A DNA stretch of 64,000 nt from Lutjanus erythropterus (GCA_020091685.1 CM034595.1:20197564-20261563); one strand, 5' to 3'. Numbered from the stretch's first letter, positions 14,220 to 26,680 are shown. Numbers and translations are program-made. Notes: generated by a model from the letters alone, not told the origin.

Positions 14220-14320
14220 CATACGTATGTGTATATATATATATGTATGTATATATATACACATATGTACACATATGTATACACACATATATTTATACAT
14301 ATATATGTATGTATATATTA
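13948..14320 (+). repeat. AT-rich higher-order microsatellite
   Basis: A tract of (TA)n and TATG/TGTG units. From about 13968 to 14175 it has a regular 34-bp higher-order unit of the form gtatgtg + (ta)n + tgtatg + (ta)n, repeated about six times, followed by a less regular section to about 14320. Open frames on both strands made only of Tyr, Ile, Met, Val, Cys, Thr and His come from this tract and are not genes. Confidence 0.95.
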
Positions 14321-14929
14321 TCTGTGTCATTTTTGGAGGGCAAGAATACATTTTGACTCCTAATTTCTCCCTAGGACTGCTCTTACAAATGTTTAATTTT
14401 CAAAATTTATTCCATTTGAATGTCTAATCAATTATGAATCAATTATTAAATTGATCAACAATTATTTTAATAACTGATTAGTCGGTTCGAGTAATTCTCC
14501 TTTATGATAGCAGCTTTTTTGGACAAAACACTTGTGGATGTCATATTGGACTTTGATCAACATTTTTCACCATTTTCTGATATTAGCAGGCTGAGCCACT
14601 AATTGATTAATTGAGAAACACATTAATCAACAATGCAGATAATCATTAGTTGCACCTTAGTGGAATTAAATTTTTACAATGAAGCTGTACTTTTTTTTTT
14701 TATTTATTTGTCTTGAACTCCCTCTGTAAGCTGTCTAGGCAGAAATAAAAATTAACACCATCCATCAGCCAAGTGCTGGTAAAATATGCAAGTACCTGGT
14801 AAACTTGCTTCATTCACAAAAAATACTTGCAATCTATTGAATCACTAGTAAAATTTGAACATTCACTAGCCATCTGGCCAATCCTAATTTTAGGGCCACT
14901 GACTACCCCAGGATATAATCAGTGTAGGT

Positions 14930-15215
14930 TTTTGGATCCTTCCTTGGATCCTTGTAGTTGATTGGTTTCTTCTTAATTAGTCAATTAGTTGTTCAGCCCC
15001 AAAAAGTGGTGAAAAATGTTGATCACTGTTTCTCAGAGCCCAAACTGACATCCTAAAATGTCTTGTTTTATCCACAAACCAAGTATATTCTGTTTACTGT
15101 CATAGAGGAGTACAGAAACCAGAAAATATTCACAACTGAGAAGCTGAAATTAGAGAATTTTGACAATTCTTCTTAGAAATTGAGTCAAAACGATTGATTG
15201 ATTATCAAATAAGTT
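14930..15215 (+). repeat. Dispersed teleost repeat, ATTAATCGATT type
   Basis: The stretch contains ordered words seen in an inverted copy at 57084-57360: a run on a GAAAC-ACTGATC theme, acattt-ag-gg-tcttgttttgtcc, ctgtcatagaggag, gaaaccagaaaatattcac and a terminal gattgattatcaaat. A degraded partial copy lies at about 14430-14665. It is a non-coding interspersed repeat common in fish introns. Confidence 0.6.
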
Positions 15216-16340
15216 TTATAGTGATTAATTTAATACTATAATAGGTTTAGTCATTTGTTAAGTGCATTTGAGTGCTTAATCAGAATGAAAAGGTATCCTT
15301 CATTCTGATTTGTGTGACTGTCTAATGCAAACAACACATTAGAGAACTGCCTGGTTTGACTTAAAATGTATGAAACAGACACATGATGCCAAAGTCCCTC
15401 CACAATTCCAGCTTTTTATGCACAGTGGCTGGATTATGTTCCACTTCTCCTGTTCAATGCAATCTAAATGCAATGATAAAAACTCAAAATGACACATATA
15501 GGCGATTCCTGTAGTCAAAAGTCAAGTCAGATAATCTGTTCTATCATCCTTTTTTATTTTCAATTTCATTTGATATGTTCAAGATGAGCCCAACACGCCT
15601 GTGAATCCCAGAGCTCCGTGCTTGTGGTCGTGGAAAGATGAATGCTCCATTGAGTGTGCAGGAAGCTTAAATACAGGTCTGAGCCCCAAATGTGGGGACT
15701 CTTGTTTCCCCTGGATTTGTGGAAACCCCATATAATTTTATTCAGCTAAAATCTGCCATCTGCCACATAGATTCATTTAGTGGTTGGCTGAGCATCGATC
15801 AACAGTAAATCTCCTGTCACAACATCCTAGAGTGAGGCTGTTTAGCCTAAACGTAGAGTATATTTTTTTGGTTTAGGGATTTGATGATGTAAATGTGCCT
15901 TTTCTGTTATGCATCACAGGGGGCATGACTGAGAGTGTCAACCTTTGTCCTGCAGCATCATGAAGCCACAGAGTGACCGAGCTGTGATTGTAGATCTAAG
16001 ATAACAACACCCTATTATGAGTGAGCCTCTGTGCTGCATTACTCCTGACACTTTTTCCACTCACCTTTTATTGATTTATTCTCTCTCGATAAATGAGATA
16101 GACTTGATTAGACAGGAGTTATGTTTTGGCAGGATTTGTTAAGTCAGCAGAGGCATACCTACGCTCCCAAAGGCAAGCAAGAGGGGGGCTTAACCACTCC
16201 TGTATTCAAGTATGAATGGGAGGAGAGCTGTTCAAGGGAGAGTTTGGATTACTTGAAGTGGGTTTGCATGAGGTTCTTATTGATAGTTAGTGCAGTAAAT
16301 GGTGGTCGGCAGGCCTCCAGTTTGATGAAGCAGAGGTGTA

Positions 16341-16725
16341 CCAGCACAGAAGCTAAGCAATGTACTGCTGTGAACAGGATCAGCAGCAAACATGGGAAAC
16401 TGCCACTGAATAAGCCAAATACAACTCTGTCCAAAACAACCAAACTGTAATGGCAAAATCAGTAAATGTAACTTGAAGAACACGTGAGTTTCTGGTCTGC
16501 TGCTGCCTTGGTGGGTTAGTTTGTTTGAGTTATTGCGTGACTTCGGTGAATCCAAACTAACCTTTTAAAACACCGTAGTCACACAATAACACAAACTAAC
16601 TAACTAACTGAGGCAGTGGTAGACCAGCAACTCTCACTTTCTGCGAGGTAAAATTATTATTTTTGCCAGTGGAGTTTGCTGCTGACCCTGTCCACAGCAG
16701 AATATTGTTTAGCTTCCTTCACCAG
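16341..16725. mobile_element. Foldback element, copy A
   Basis: The left end (16341-16408: ccagcacagaagctaagc, then acaggatcagcagcaaac) is repeated in inverse near the right end (16663-16725: gtttgctgctgaccctgt, then gtttagcttcc). A second inverted pair closes the middle, with gttagtttgtttgagttatt at 16515 and its partner ending at 16600. The element is therefore a long imperfect palindrome. Related copies lie at 59411-59904 and 61449-61954. It has no transposase and would depend on another element for movement. Confidence 0.7.
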
Positions 16726-18441
16726 TTCTCCTGCTGCTTGTCCAAACTGGGGACGTGCTGCCATGGACTGTAGGTTAAAAACACTGAGTTTTGACATTGA
16801 CTTCAAAAAATCCAAACTATCCTTTAAGTATGTGCCCAACCTGAATCTGGCACTGACTGCACTGACCTATCTGGATGACCAGCAAAACACTCAAAGACTG
16901 CAATATTCCAGCTTCTGGCTGGAGTTTGAACACTGTGTTTACCCACTGTGCATACACCCAACTAAGATGACAAGTTTCTCAAAAAGGTTGACAGATATAA
17001 CAAAGAAGGTGTACATGAGTTTTCAGTGAACACTTGGATCTCTTCCAAATGTTTTGAGAACAGAATGTTTTTATGGCACGAGTGGATTCAGGGGAAATGG
17101 TGGCAGCAATGTTGTCATGCCCTGTTCAGCTGTAGATCATCCTTTTCCACTGTGGCCACTGCACTGAGGCGAGGCACGTCCGTTTAAACATCTTACGGGT
17201 CAGTGGGACAGAGGAAGGGAAGCACCGCTGACCCTTAATGACCTGAGTTTGTGACATTTAACCGAAAGCCTAAAAACCACACTGGTCTTCCTGCGCACTG
17301 GTGTTCTCTCTGTGTTGGCTGTGGTTCAGGATTATAAATCTTATCGCTGTGTCTGTGATAAGATGAGACGATCTGACCCAGAGGGAGACGGACCTGGAGC
17401 GCAGACTCACTCTGCTGCTGCTGCTGCTCTTTGTCTGGTATCTTTAGGTTTCATTCAGACTGAAGCTGATGGTGATTAAATGAACTTTTGTGAGAGGTAG
17501 TATTGATCCCACCCTCACAAACTATTGATTTCCACTCGGTTCATGTGGAGCTCAGCTGGACATATTTCAAGAGCTTAACTTGAGTTTTTTCAGATTTGTG
17601 TGTTTCTGTTTTTTCTATTTTCTGACTCAAAGAACCTGTGTAACTTCATGTGTAAAATAATTTCAAACACACAAAACAAACATTCATAAAAACCCACCCT
17701 CCCCATCCCTAATAACAAAACGTTCTTGGTAAAAAAGAGACACTTAACAAACATTAAATTTAGCAAGTAAGTAATTAAGGCTGGAGGGGAGGTATAATAA
17801 TAAAAAATAAACACTGGTAAAAAAAAAATCATACATAGACCTACTAAAGAAACTAAATAAATGATATGCACAAGTAAAACTATTGCTGCAAAATGTGGCT
17901 GCATACATATATGTTCATGCATACATACACACAGACACTGTTTGTTTGATTATAAACATATTTAATTAATTAAAGAAATCATGAGCATACAATTCAGCCA
18001 TCATCCTATTCTCACAAATTACATATTAACTTGGGGTGCTGGTGATAGCACCAGTCCTTGTTTGATCACAGGCATCTACAGGTCAGGTCATTCATCAAAT
18101 GTAAGAGAGGTGTCTACATCAAGTCAGGTTTTCTTATTCCAGACTAAAAGACATCTCTTTAATCTATAGACTACAATTAGATCTCTGAATATCCTTACAT
18201 TCTAAAACAATTACTCATGCCTTGCAACAGACAAAAATTAATTAGTGTGTGTTTCCTTACATTTGCTTGAAAGTCTAAATATATTTTAGTTTCAATAAGA
18301 ACAACACTTCTGTCAGTTTAGAAATCAGCTCAAGAACTTCATCTCAAAACGCCTGGAGTGTTTATACAATGAAACAAGGTATCAATCTCTATGTATATAA
18401 TCGTTAATAACACACTGTGTCTCTGTCTCGTCCCTGTCCAG

Positions 18442-19470
18442 GTGGTGCGAGCGAGGCTGGAGGAGCGGGGTGTGTGTGTGAAGGATGTGAGGCTGAACGG
18501 CTCGGCTGCCAGCCATGTGCTCCACCAGGACACCGGACTGGGCTATAAGGACCTGGATCTGATCTTTGGCGTGTCGCTGAAGGATGATCAGGCCTTCCGC
18601 CTGGTGAAGGACGTTGTGCTGGACTGCCTCTTTGACTTCCTGCCAGCTGGTGTCTCTAAGGAACGCATCACAGCACTGACCCTCAAAGAGGCCTACGTAC
18701 AGAAACTGGTGAAAGTGTGTAATGACACGGACCGCTGGAGCCTCATCTCGCTGTCCAATAACACAGGCAAGAATGTGGAGCTTAAATTTGTGGACTCTTT
18801 ACGGCGGCAGTTTGAATTCAGCGTGGACTCCTTCCAGATTTGCCTCGACTCTCTGCTCTTATTCGACCGCTGCTCGGAGACGCCCATGTCAGAGAGCTTT
18901 CACCCCACGGTGATCGGGGAGAGTGTGTACGGGGACTTCATGGAGGCCATGGACCACCTGTGTCAGAGGACCATAGCCACACGCAGCCCAGAGGAAATCA
19001 GAGGGGGTGGCTTGTTGAAGTACTGCCACCTGCTGGTGCGAGGGTTCAGACCCTCGTCAGAGGCAGACATGAAGCAGATGCAGCGCTACATGTGCTCTCG
19101 CTTCTTCATTGACTTTTCGGACATTGGCGAGCAGCAGAGGAAGCTGGAGGCCTACCTGCAGAACCACTTTGCCGGGATGGAGCACAAACGGTACGAGTGC
19201 CTGATGACTCTGCACCACGTAGTGAACGAGAGCACTGTGTGTCTGATGGGCCACGAGCGACGCCAGACGCTCAGCCTCATCTCCATGCTGGCGCTGAAGG
19301 TGCTGGCTGAGCAGAACGCCATCCCCACTGTAACGAATGTCACGTGTTACTACCAGCCGGCGCCGTACGTGCAGGACATCAACTTCAGTAATTACTATAT
19401 TGCACATGTGCAGCCGCCGCCGGTGTCACCATGCAGTAATTCGTATCAGACGTGGCTGCCCTGCAGCTGA
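18442..19470 (+). CDS. tent5b: TENT5B-like poly(A) polymerase, exon 2
   Basis: This exon encodes residues 53-394 and the stop. The product is a non-canonical cytoplasmic poly(A) polymerase of the TENT5 (FAM46) family, which extends mRNA poly(A) tails. The nucleotidyltransferase signature is intact: G72-S73 in [10 protein letters not shown], the metal-binding pair D89 and D91 in YKDLDLIF, and the third carboxylate E165 in KNVELKFVD. The family blocks [42 protein letters not shown] and the terminal TWLPC are present. [14 protein letters not shown] favours TENT5B over TENT5C. The upstream open frame to 18391 is intronic: the CAG acceptor ends at 18441 and joins exon 1 in phase 0. Total length of 394 aa fits the family (about 390-440). 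Only two coding exons are used, as in other vertebrate TENT5 genes. Confidence 0.95.
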   Translation: MVRARLEERGVCVKDVRLNGSAASHVLHQDTGLGYKDLDLIFGVSLKDDQAFRLVKDVVLDCLFDFLPAGVSKERITALTLKEAYVQKLVKVCNDTDRWSLISLSNNTGKNVELKFVDSLRRQFEFSVDSFQICLDSLLLFDRCSETPMSESFHPTVIGESVYGDFMEAMDHLCQRTIATRSPEEIRGGGLLKYCHLLVRGFRPSSEADMKQMQRYMCSRFFIDFSDIGEQQRKLEAYLQNHFAGMEHKRYECLMTLHHVVNESTVCLMGHERRQTLSLISMLALKVLAEQNAIPTVTNVTCYYQPAPYVQDINFSNYYIAHVQPPPVSPCSNSYQTWLPCS

Positions 19471-19994
19471 ACCGGCAGCGAGAAGGACAGAGGTGGACAC
19501 GCTCTTTATCTTTAAAGGAAGCTGACTGAAAACACAAAAAAAAGACGCTCATGTTTGCCAAATGTGACTTGACTTAAAAACAATCCTGTACTGCTGTACA
19601 TCTGATTGAGCCGACACGTTGATTTTGTCTTGCAAAACATCTGTAAGATTGCTGGTCATTTCTGAGATGTAGCGATAATAATCTTCTTTAAGTATTAAAA
19701 GAAGTCTTTATGAAGCTTTATATATATATGTCAAAAATACATTTTTGAGGAAACACACTTTGAAGCTGGTGTTATTTTCATACTCTGGCTTTATTTTTTT
19801 AAAATTACATACTGGACCAAAGATGTATTTTGTTTGTTCAGAAAAGGGAATGTTGTTATGATTCCAAGTGCCTAAAAATGAACCATGAAATGTTCTAAAA
19901 AAAAAACATCTGTAAAGTGAGAAACTGTGCATTCAGTGTTTTCTAGATTACTCCGTCTCTCTTTTCAGGAACAGAAGCATTCATTTTTTGTGAG

Positions 19995-20000
19995 ATTAAA
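19995..20000 (+). terminator. Candidate polyadenylation signal of tent5b
   Basis: ATTAAA, the common variant signal, lies about 525 bp after the stop codon, followed by a T-rich stretch at 20019-20045. Another ATTAAA is at 19694-19699 and an AATAAA lies far downstream at 21452-21457. The sequence does not settle which is used. Confidence 0.3.
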
Positions 20001-20244
20001 AAAAAGGAGAAACTACAGCTTTTTTGTATCGTGGTTATTTTATTTTAACCTTGCCCTGTAATGACTGTTGACATTTTAATCTTCTGCTCTAAGGGCTGCA
20101 GTTAGTTTAAACTGCTCATTATCTGAAACTGCTTCACCATTCACACAGTCGAGTTGTATATTCTCACATGGCCATCATAAACAGCAGCTTTTCAGTGAAC
20201 CTGGGACGAGCTTTGACTCAGACTTTTCACCTACAAATGGGTAC

Positions 20245-20748
20245 TAACGAGAGCATAAAGGGTTCTTCAACTTGCCTCCATAGAGGAACCCTTTTTGGTA
20301 CCTGGTAGAACTCTTAAAGGTGCCACCTTCGGAGCCCATCATATAGGGTTATACGTAGAACCACTGTGAAAGGTTTCACCCAGTACCTCCAATGAGAGGT
20401 TCTACAACTTAATCGAACCTTTCTATGGTGTAATGGTTCCACCCAGAACCCTCTCTGGTGGTTCTATCTAGAGCCTTTCCACCTTCTAAAGGTGCTAATG
20501 AGAAAGTGAACAGTGAACTCTTATATTATGGTACAAGTTCTTCATGGATTTGAACAATCCCTAAAATAACCCTTTCTTTCAAAAAAGGTTCTTTGGATGA
20601 CAAGGGTTCTTAATGGAACCCTCAGTCTTACAAATAACCCTTGACAAACCCTTTCTTCAAAAACAGGTTATTAAGAAATAATTGGTTCTGGGTAGAACCT
20701 CAGCGCTTCAGGAAGACCCTTTGTAGAACCCTTATTTCTAAGAGTGTA
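20245..20748. repeat. GAACC/GGTTC palindrome-rich element
   Basis: About 500 bp densely filled with aagggttct, gaaccctt and ggttcta words in both orientations, ending in tagaacccttatttctaaga. The alternating orientation gives many potential short hairpins. It resembles a known type of fish non-autonomous repeat, but I cannot assign a family. There is no coding content. Confidence 0.55.
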
Positions 20749-22480
20749 CTATATCTTGCTGTGGATGCATGTGATGATGGGAGGTTGTTTGTCCTTTACT
20801 TGATAATCTGATGACAACACTGCAGCTCATTTCCAGTGTCCAGGCCCATTGAAATGCATATACTGCTGTCTGGAGTGAGTTGCATTTGTTAAACTGAGGC
20901 TGGGGATCCATTACATTCTGAGGACATGAACCATAAGGAGGCTTTTCTGAAGCACAATGGCCTCTCTCTCCTCAGTGATACTAAAGCTTTTTAACAAAGG
21001 CTGGCCTGTTCTCCCACCCATGTTACCACTGGAAACCCAGCCCTGTTTGCTTTACTGATACAACGTGCATGTCATTTCGTCTGAGTCAGAATTAAAAAAT
21101 CTTTACAGATGGATGCAGTTTGTCAAAAGGCAGAGATGCTGGATACAACACAGCTCATATGGATTATTAGCAGACCTTGGATCTTTACAAGCCTTGCTCG
21201 TCACATCTGGGCCAATATTTACATCCACTGTGCAAACTGAGAACAAAAAGTTTATTTTGCCATATGTGTGTCACACCCATTTATTCCCTCTCCACATTAA
21301 ACTCCAACTATAAGTCAGGCGCTGACAGGACGGATTTGAGATGTGGTGTTATTTTAGACTGTATATACACTGCCTTATTTTTGCATAAATCTGTTAAACA
21401 TAGGGTTCCTAGTGGTGGTCACAGTGTCATTTTACTGGCAACAGTCAGAGTAATAAAGTAATGTAAGCCTGGTTAAGTTTTTATTTGCTCTTTGTGTCAC
21501 ATTCTCCTGCACAGAAGGCAAGATTAACCATGGTCAGGGAACCCAAATCAAAGATTTAGTGTTCCTCTATACAATATGTGTGCACCCTGTCACCTCCAAG
21601 TTAACATTAAAGCCAAGATTAAATGAAATCAATCAATCTTCAACTTTTAGCCACTACCAGCATAGTACGTCAAGTTATGACAAGCCCACTTTTCAACATT
21701 CAAATCAAATTCCTCCCAGCATTGTGTCTGGGCTGCCTATTCTGTTTTGTCATGATATAGAAGCAACATACTCTCAAAATGCTGTTTCATCTGGACCTTG
21801 AACAGTTTTTGTTAGTTTGTGGTAATGTGTTTAAGCCCAGCTTTATTGGAAATATGCATGATGTGAACCCAGATAAATAATAATATTGAAAAATAGCTGA
21901 CCTCCTACGAGACAGGGGTACAAGATTAGCTAATAGCCAGTAGCTTGTTCTGTACTGGTGCCAATGTCTTTTCAACTTAACACTTAAAGAGGCATTCCAA
22001 CACTTTTGCATACAAAGATTACTTTACTTGCCATGGGGAGTACTGGTGACACCATCAAGGTTATTTTCTCAGACTCTATTCTACCACATTATTTAGAATA
22101 ATGGAAAAAGATTTAGTGTGTCCCAATACATAATATGTAAAATGCAGTAGGCCAAGAATACTGCGCACATTTTGCAGTATGCAAGCCAGCATGCTTTTCT
22201 AGCACAGCCAAATGGCAGCTCATTGATGCTTCTTTCCTTTCCAAGTTGCAGCCCTTTTTCTTTGAGCAAAAAGGTCAAAGTTCAAGGTGCAATGTTATGA
22301 TGAAGTGCACTGCACATAACATGACCCACTTCGTAAGAGCAGCTGCAGTACACACAACTCAAACTTGCTTCTTGACTTGTGGCTGGGGACTACAGATTCT
22401 TAACAATTTTGGCAATTTGACCTACCTATACCACAGGGAAGAAAAAAGAATATCAGCTGTAGAAGTATCAATCTACTTTT
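20749..22480. other. Intergenic stretch, nothing recognised
   Basis: Open frames here are short and show no domain. Composition is ordinary intergenic DNA; I see no convincing repeat structure or exon. Confidence 0.5.
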
Positions 22481-22485
22481 AATAC

Positions 22486-22920
22486 AAATCTGAGTTCCGA
22501 GTTTTGGAGATATTGGCTTAAGAGATGTCTGCCTTCTCTTGAACAGAAGGGGACTAAATGACGCTTAGCTTGTGGGGCTCAGCGCTCCAAAAAATTCAAC
22601 ACCAGTGTCTCTTTACAGAAATCATGACCCGGTTACTAAAGATAAACCACAGACCTTGTTGTGAGCAGTTTCATGTAGGAACCATTTTCTTTTTCTTGCA
22701 GAAAGAAAGTAGTTCCTCATCAAACTGCTTAGTTGGCGCTTTGAGCACCACAGGCCGAGTGCCATCTAGTTCCGTTATATTTTAGAGAAAGCAGACATCT
22801 CTCCGGCTTATGTCTCCAAAACTCTGCAGCTCACAACAAAACAATCTAGACTGATAAACAGAACTCGAGGCCAGAGGGAAAAAGTGTGTTTTTGATTTTG
22901 GGGTGAACTGTCCCTTTTAA
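22486..22920. mobile_element. TTAA-type foldback MITE, copy 1 (left end decayed)
   Basis: The right end, gattttggggtgaactgtccc at 22895-22916, matches the terminal repeat of the full copy at 46869-47297. The interior shows the same inverted pair, gagttttggagatattggct on the left against a gtctccaaaactctgcagctc-like stretch on the right. The left terminus is diverged or lost. Confidence 0.65.
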
Positions 22921-23842
22921 ATAGAGCAACTTCTCAAGTAGCGATGATGCAGTCTTTTCATTTGAGTGTAACTGGTAGAAAATGGATTGGATTATTCATC
23001 GGTGCCAACAAGAGATAGGGCAGATGGAGATAAATGACATGATGCCACATGAGTGTTCAGGGTCATGACTTCTACATGATGCTTTGTGTCTTAATGACAG
23101 TTTGTTTCCTAATAGGCTTTTCATATGTACCTGCCTCCACTGAGACAGAACGAGTTTATGGAAACTTTCAGTATTTGACTGTTATCCATTACCTGTTATT
23201 CATTGTCATCTTAGGCTGAACATGATTATCTTTTCTTCCAGCATATAAAATAACAGCATGTTGCTCCAACAAAATATAAAAATGTTTGTTGAGCACTGAA
23301 ATGTTATGAGGGTTATTTTGGATGCAATTTAGCTGTAAACACACTGGAAATGATTTTTCGCTATTTCAACCCTGTTCCGTTTTTAATCTAACATCCTGGT
23401 AATTTGTCATGATCACTGGCTCTGCTTGCTTTGGCACCAGCTTGAAGTGTTTTGTGCTGTCACTAAATTGTTCCTTTTGTGCTGTGTGTGTTTTCCAAGT
23501 GGCCGTGAGTGTTTGGCAGAAGGTACAGAGACTGTCCCAGGGTGTGTTCACGTAGCTTTCTTTTAATGTTTGCCCATAACTTGAGCTGAAACATAATATC
23601 CTTGTAGTGATTAAGTCAATATATGAGTGCATAACAGACATGAAGATGATTTCACTGTTATTGAACACATTTAAAGAAAAGTTGCACTTCATGATCATAC
23701 AAATGCTTGTGTGCATGATCAATGGGCCTAAAGATTGTATGCAGTTAATCTCACACACTACTTCACCCATCAGCCCAATTTCTTTATGAACATCCACTAC
23801 TGTACACTGAAAGACCTAAAAAAAACCTAGATAAACCTTTTT

Positions 23843-24100
23843 TATATCAGACTTGGAACAAATGACCACTTGTACTCAAGGATGAGATGATTACATTTTG
23901 CGGATCAAAGGTCATTGTAACCTCACTTGCATCACACTCTCCTGAACATCAAGAATACCTGGAGGGAATTTCTTTAAATTTGGTACAAATGCCCACTTAG
24001 AGTTAATGATGACTTGATTAGATTTTGGTGGTTAAAGATCAAAGGTGACTTTCACCCAACAAAACACATTTAACTCAAGAATTCGTACACTTCATGTTGG
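23843..24100 (+). repeat. Dispersed repeat with AGGTCA half-sites
   Basis: The stretch follows a pattern common in fish interspersed repeats: acttggaacaaatg, tcaaaggtcattgtaacctc, ctggagggaatttcttt, aatttggtacaaatg, and aactcaagaattc at the end. It contains an AGGTCA-TTG-TAACCT inverted pair at 23909-23923. Assignment is from pattern memory. Confidence 0.5.
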
Positions 24101-24384
24101 ATTGTCTGCAGGTTTCCCCAGTTTGGACCTGAGTGGTTGGGACAATTGAGGGATAATTGGATCAACCCTTGCCAAGACCAGCATGTTTTTTCTTCTTGGA
24201 GACAAATCTGTTCTACCAGTCTCAGTTTAGCTCTTGCAGACTTTCTTAATGCAGCCAGGATGATACTACGCAAGTGATAAAATACAAGTACACCTTTCTA
24301 TAAGGACTGGATCGAGCTCATGACTGTCACAGTCTGCTGGACAAAAGGAAATATTCTGTGTCCAAATTTACATAGATAAGTATT

Positions 24385-24432
24385 GATAAGTATAAGATAT
24401 GTGGGCTTGATAAGTATAAGATATGTGGGCTT
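24385..24432 (+). repeat. Exact 24-bp tandem pair
   Basis: Two identical adjacent copies of a 24-bp unit beginning gataagtataagatatgtgg. This is a simple small tandem duplication with no sign of function. Confidence 0.9.
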
Positions 24433-25724
24433 GTGTTCTTTTTTACTTGTAGACCATTAGATGAAAGTATATTTAGTACTTTAATCGTGCAATAAATAAA
24501 TAAAAAAATATGAAAAATTTAACTCTCACTATGACAAAATTACAATTATTAATCAAAATGTTGGCGATCACAAAGGTGTTACATCCACATATTCTCTTTG
24601 GGTAGATTGGCACTCTGCTGAGTGCACTCATCTAGCTGCTGATGGATCCTAACAGCAGTTAAACGGATACATTTGATTAAAATGATTTTTTTTTATCAAG
24701 CACCATATTTGTCTCAGTAGATTTTGTTCCAGGGATAATAGTGTGAGATTTCTAGACATTTAATTTGGGCTTTAATTTGGTGAGCGTGTGTGTGGGCTGA
24801 GGTTCTGTGCACACGTCTGTGTGAAAGGAGGGTGATGACAGGACTGAGACGCAGTAATGACAGAGATTTCACAATTTCTCGCCACAACACAAATCAAACT
24901 CACCCTGGTCTGGTATCTGTGCTATTACCTCTCCTGAAAAAGGGTTTATTCACCCAAGGGAGCGATTATAAAGTCCCACTCACCCATTATCTGAGGGGAG
25001 TTTCTCACTTTGTGCCTCTGTTTGGTGCATACTTTCTCTCAGTGCTGCAAGACAAACTTTTAAGACTCAATCTGGATCATGCTGACCTGAGTCAGGAAAT
25101 GGAGATGTTTTAAATTAAGCTGTACTTGGGGAACACATGACTCTGTGGATGTGACATCATCCTGAGGGTGCAAAGGGGAAACACATGTTTTAGTTGAAGT
25201 GCATGATTGGAGCAAGCTGACAGTGCAGCTTCAGCTGGAGGAGATGTGTGGGTCGTCATCTGTGTGTTGCTGTGTTGCCAGGGTGAAGCGCTGAGAAACG
25301 TCCACAGGTTCATCACAAGTTCTTCATGAAGGGAAACAACTGTGGCATATAGCTATCACCGAGTGTATCATAAAGCGGGAACCCACACTTTACAATAAGC
25401 AATAAAACCTGCAGTTATACATAACAGTGCTATAACTCATAAGTTGCTGTTGCCAGATGAAAACATTATAGCTCCAAAATGTAAGCTTTTTGGGGGTTAT
25501 GAGCAAATATTTGAACTTATATGTAGCCTAAATAAAGCACATGAAATCATGTCTGAAAAAACTGAAACCTTGGAGATACAAGATTTCCCTGGATAATAAT
25601 GAAAACATGAAAATCTGGGCAGCAACAAAGTGATAAATGGTACTTTGGCCTGGATGCATAAAAGCTTTCTTCCATTGAGTGAGGCAAGATCATTGACTCC
25701 ATGAAGGTGCTCTTGATTTGTTGA

Positions 25725-26008
25725 CTGCTTACAAAAACTATATAGCTTATATGTACGGTATAATGTATAGTGAAGCAGTCATTATGGTAAAATAAACCAC
25801 AGGGTGATGCAGAACCAAGTAACGAAGCAGAGTGTTGCCATGATTTTATTGATTTAAAAGTCCTCTGGAGTTTAAGATCAGAGCTGGATTCGTAGAAATG
25901 GTCTATTATTCTTAGCAGTAGTCTGCTATTCAGAAATAACAGACTGTAGTTAGCCATAACTGACCAATCAGAATTGTGTATTCATCAAAGTTGTCTAATA
26001 AGCATGGA
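25725..26008. repeat. Dispersed repeat shared with tcea3 intron 2
   Basis: Words such as cagaaataacagac, ccataactgaccaatcagaa and aaaataaaccacagggtg recur at 45.9-46.6 kb inside tcea3 intron 2. This is an interspersed non-coding family with inverted-repeat ends. Confidence 0.6.
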
Positions 26009-26304
26009 CATCGACCAGTGGTGGAATGTAACAAAGTACATTTACTCAAGTACTGTAGCTGTCTTAACCACAGTTTTCTACCTCACTCAAATACTTAAAG
26101 GGAAAAAAAAACACTGACTTCCCTCATGATTAAAAAATGACATTTATACTACCAACATAAATCGCCATGTTCTGGTTCTCATCAAATTTTGGGGCCTTCA
26201 GTTGAAAAAGTTTGGGGACCCCTGGTTTAAACTATGAAAATGTAAAATAATCTGTTGGACTGTTGAAAATTCTGCTTATACTTTCATGCATCAGTGATAA
26301 CAAA

Positions 26305-26671
26305 ACCATCCATCCATCCATTTTCTGTAACCACTTATTCCCGAAGGGTCGCGGGGGCTGGAGCCTATCCCAGCTGACATTGGGCGAGAGGCGGGGTTCA
26401 CCCTGGACAAGTCGCCAGTTCATCGCAGGGCTGACACATAGAGACAGACGACCGCTCACGCTCACATTCACATCTATGGGCAATTTAGAATCACCAATTA
26501 ACCTAGCCAACCTATGCATGTCTTTGGACTGTGGGACGAAGCCGGAGAACCCAGAGAGAACCCACGCAGACACAGGGAGAACATGCAAACTCCGCACAGA
26601 ACGGCCCTCGAATTCAGGACCTTCTTGCTGTGAGGCGGCAGTGCTAACCACTGCACCACCGTGCCGCCCGA
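26305..26671 (+). mobile_element. Intact dispersed element with 9-bp target duplication
   Basis: The element begins with ccatccatccatccatttt, continues with ggtcgcgggggctggagcc and acctatgcatgtctttgg, and ends with accactgcaccaccgtgccg. It is flanked by identical gataacaaa at 26296-26304 and 26672-26680, which defines the insertion exactly. This element type is very abundant in teleost genomes; I do not assign it to a class. A fragment is at 6010-6076. Confidence 0.8.
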
Positions 26672-26680
26672 GATAACAAA

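Larger units (their letters stand above)
13478..18441 (+). other. Intron 1 of the TENT5B-like gene
   Basis: A GT-AG intron of 4964 bp. It carries a duplicated 125-bp block, a CA microsatellite, a long AT-rich higher-order repeat, an AATCGATTAATT-type dispersed repeat and a foldback element, all listed separately. The section 17030-17590 looks unique and includes a CTG-rich run near 17411-17430; no exon is seen in it. Confidence 0.85.

Noticed and set aside
13822-14427. Several long open frames on both strands rich in Tyr, Ile, Met and His
   Set aside because: They are translations of the TA/TG microsatellite in the tent5b intron; all frames lack stops because of the repeat unit.
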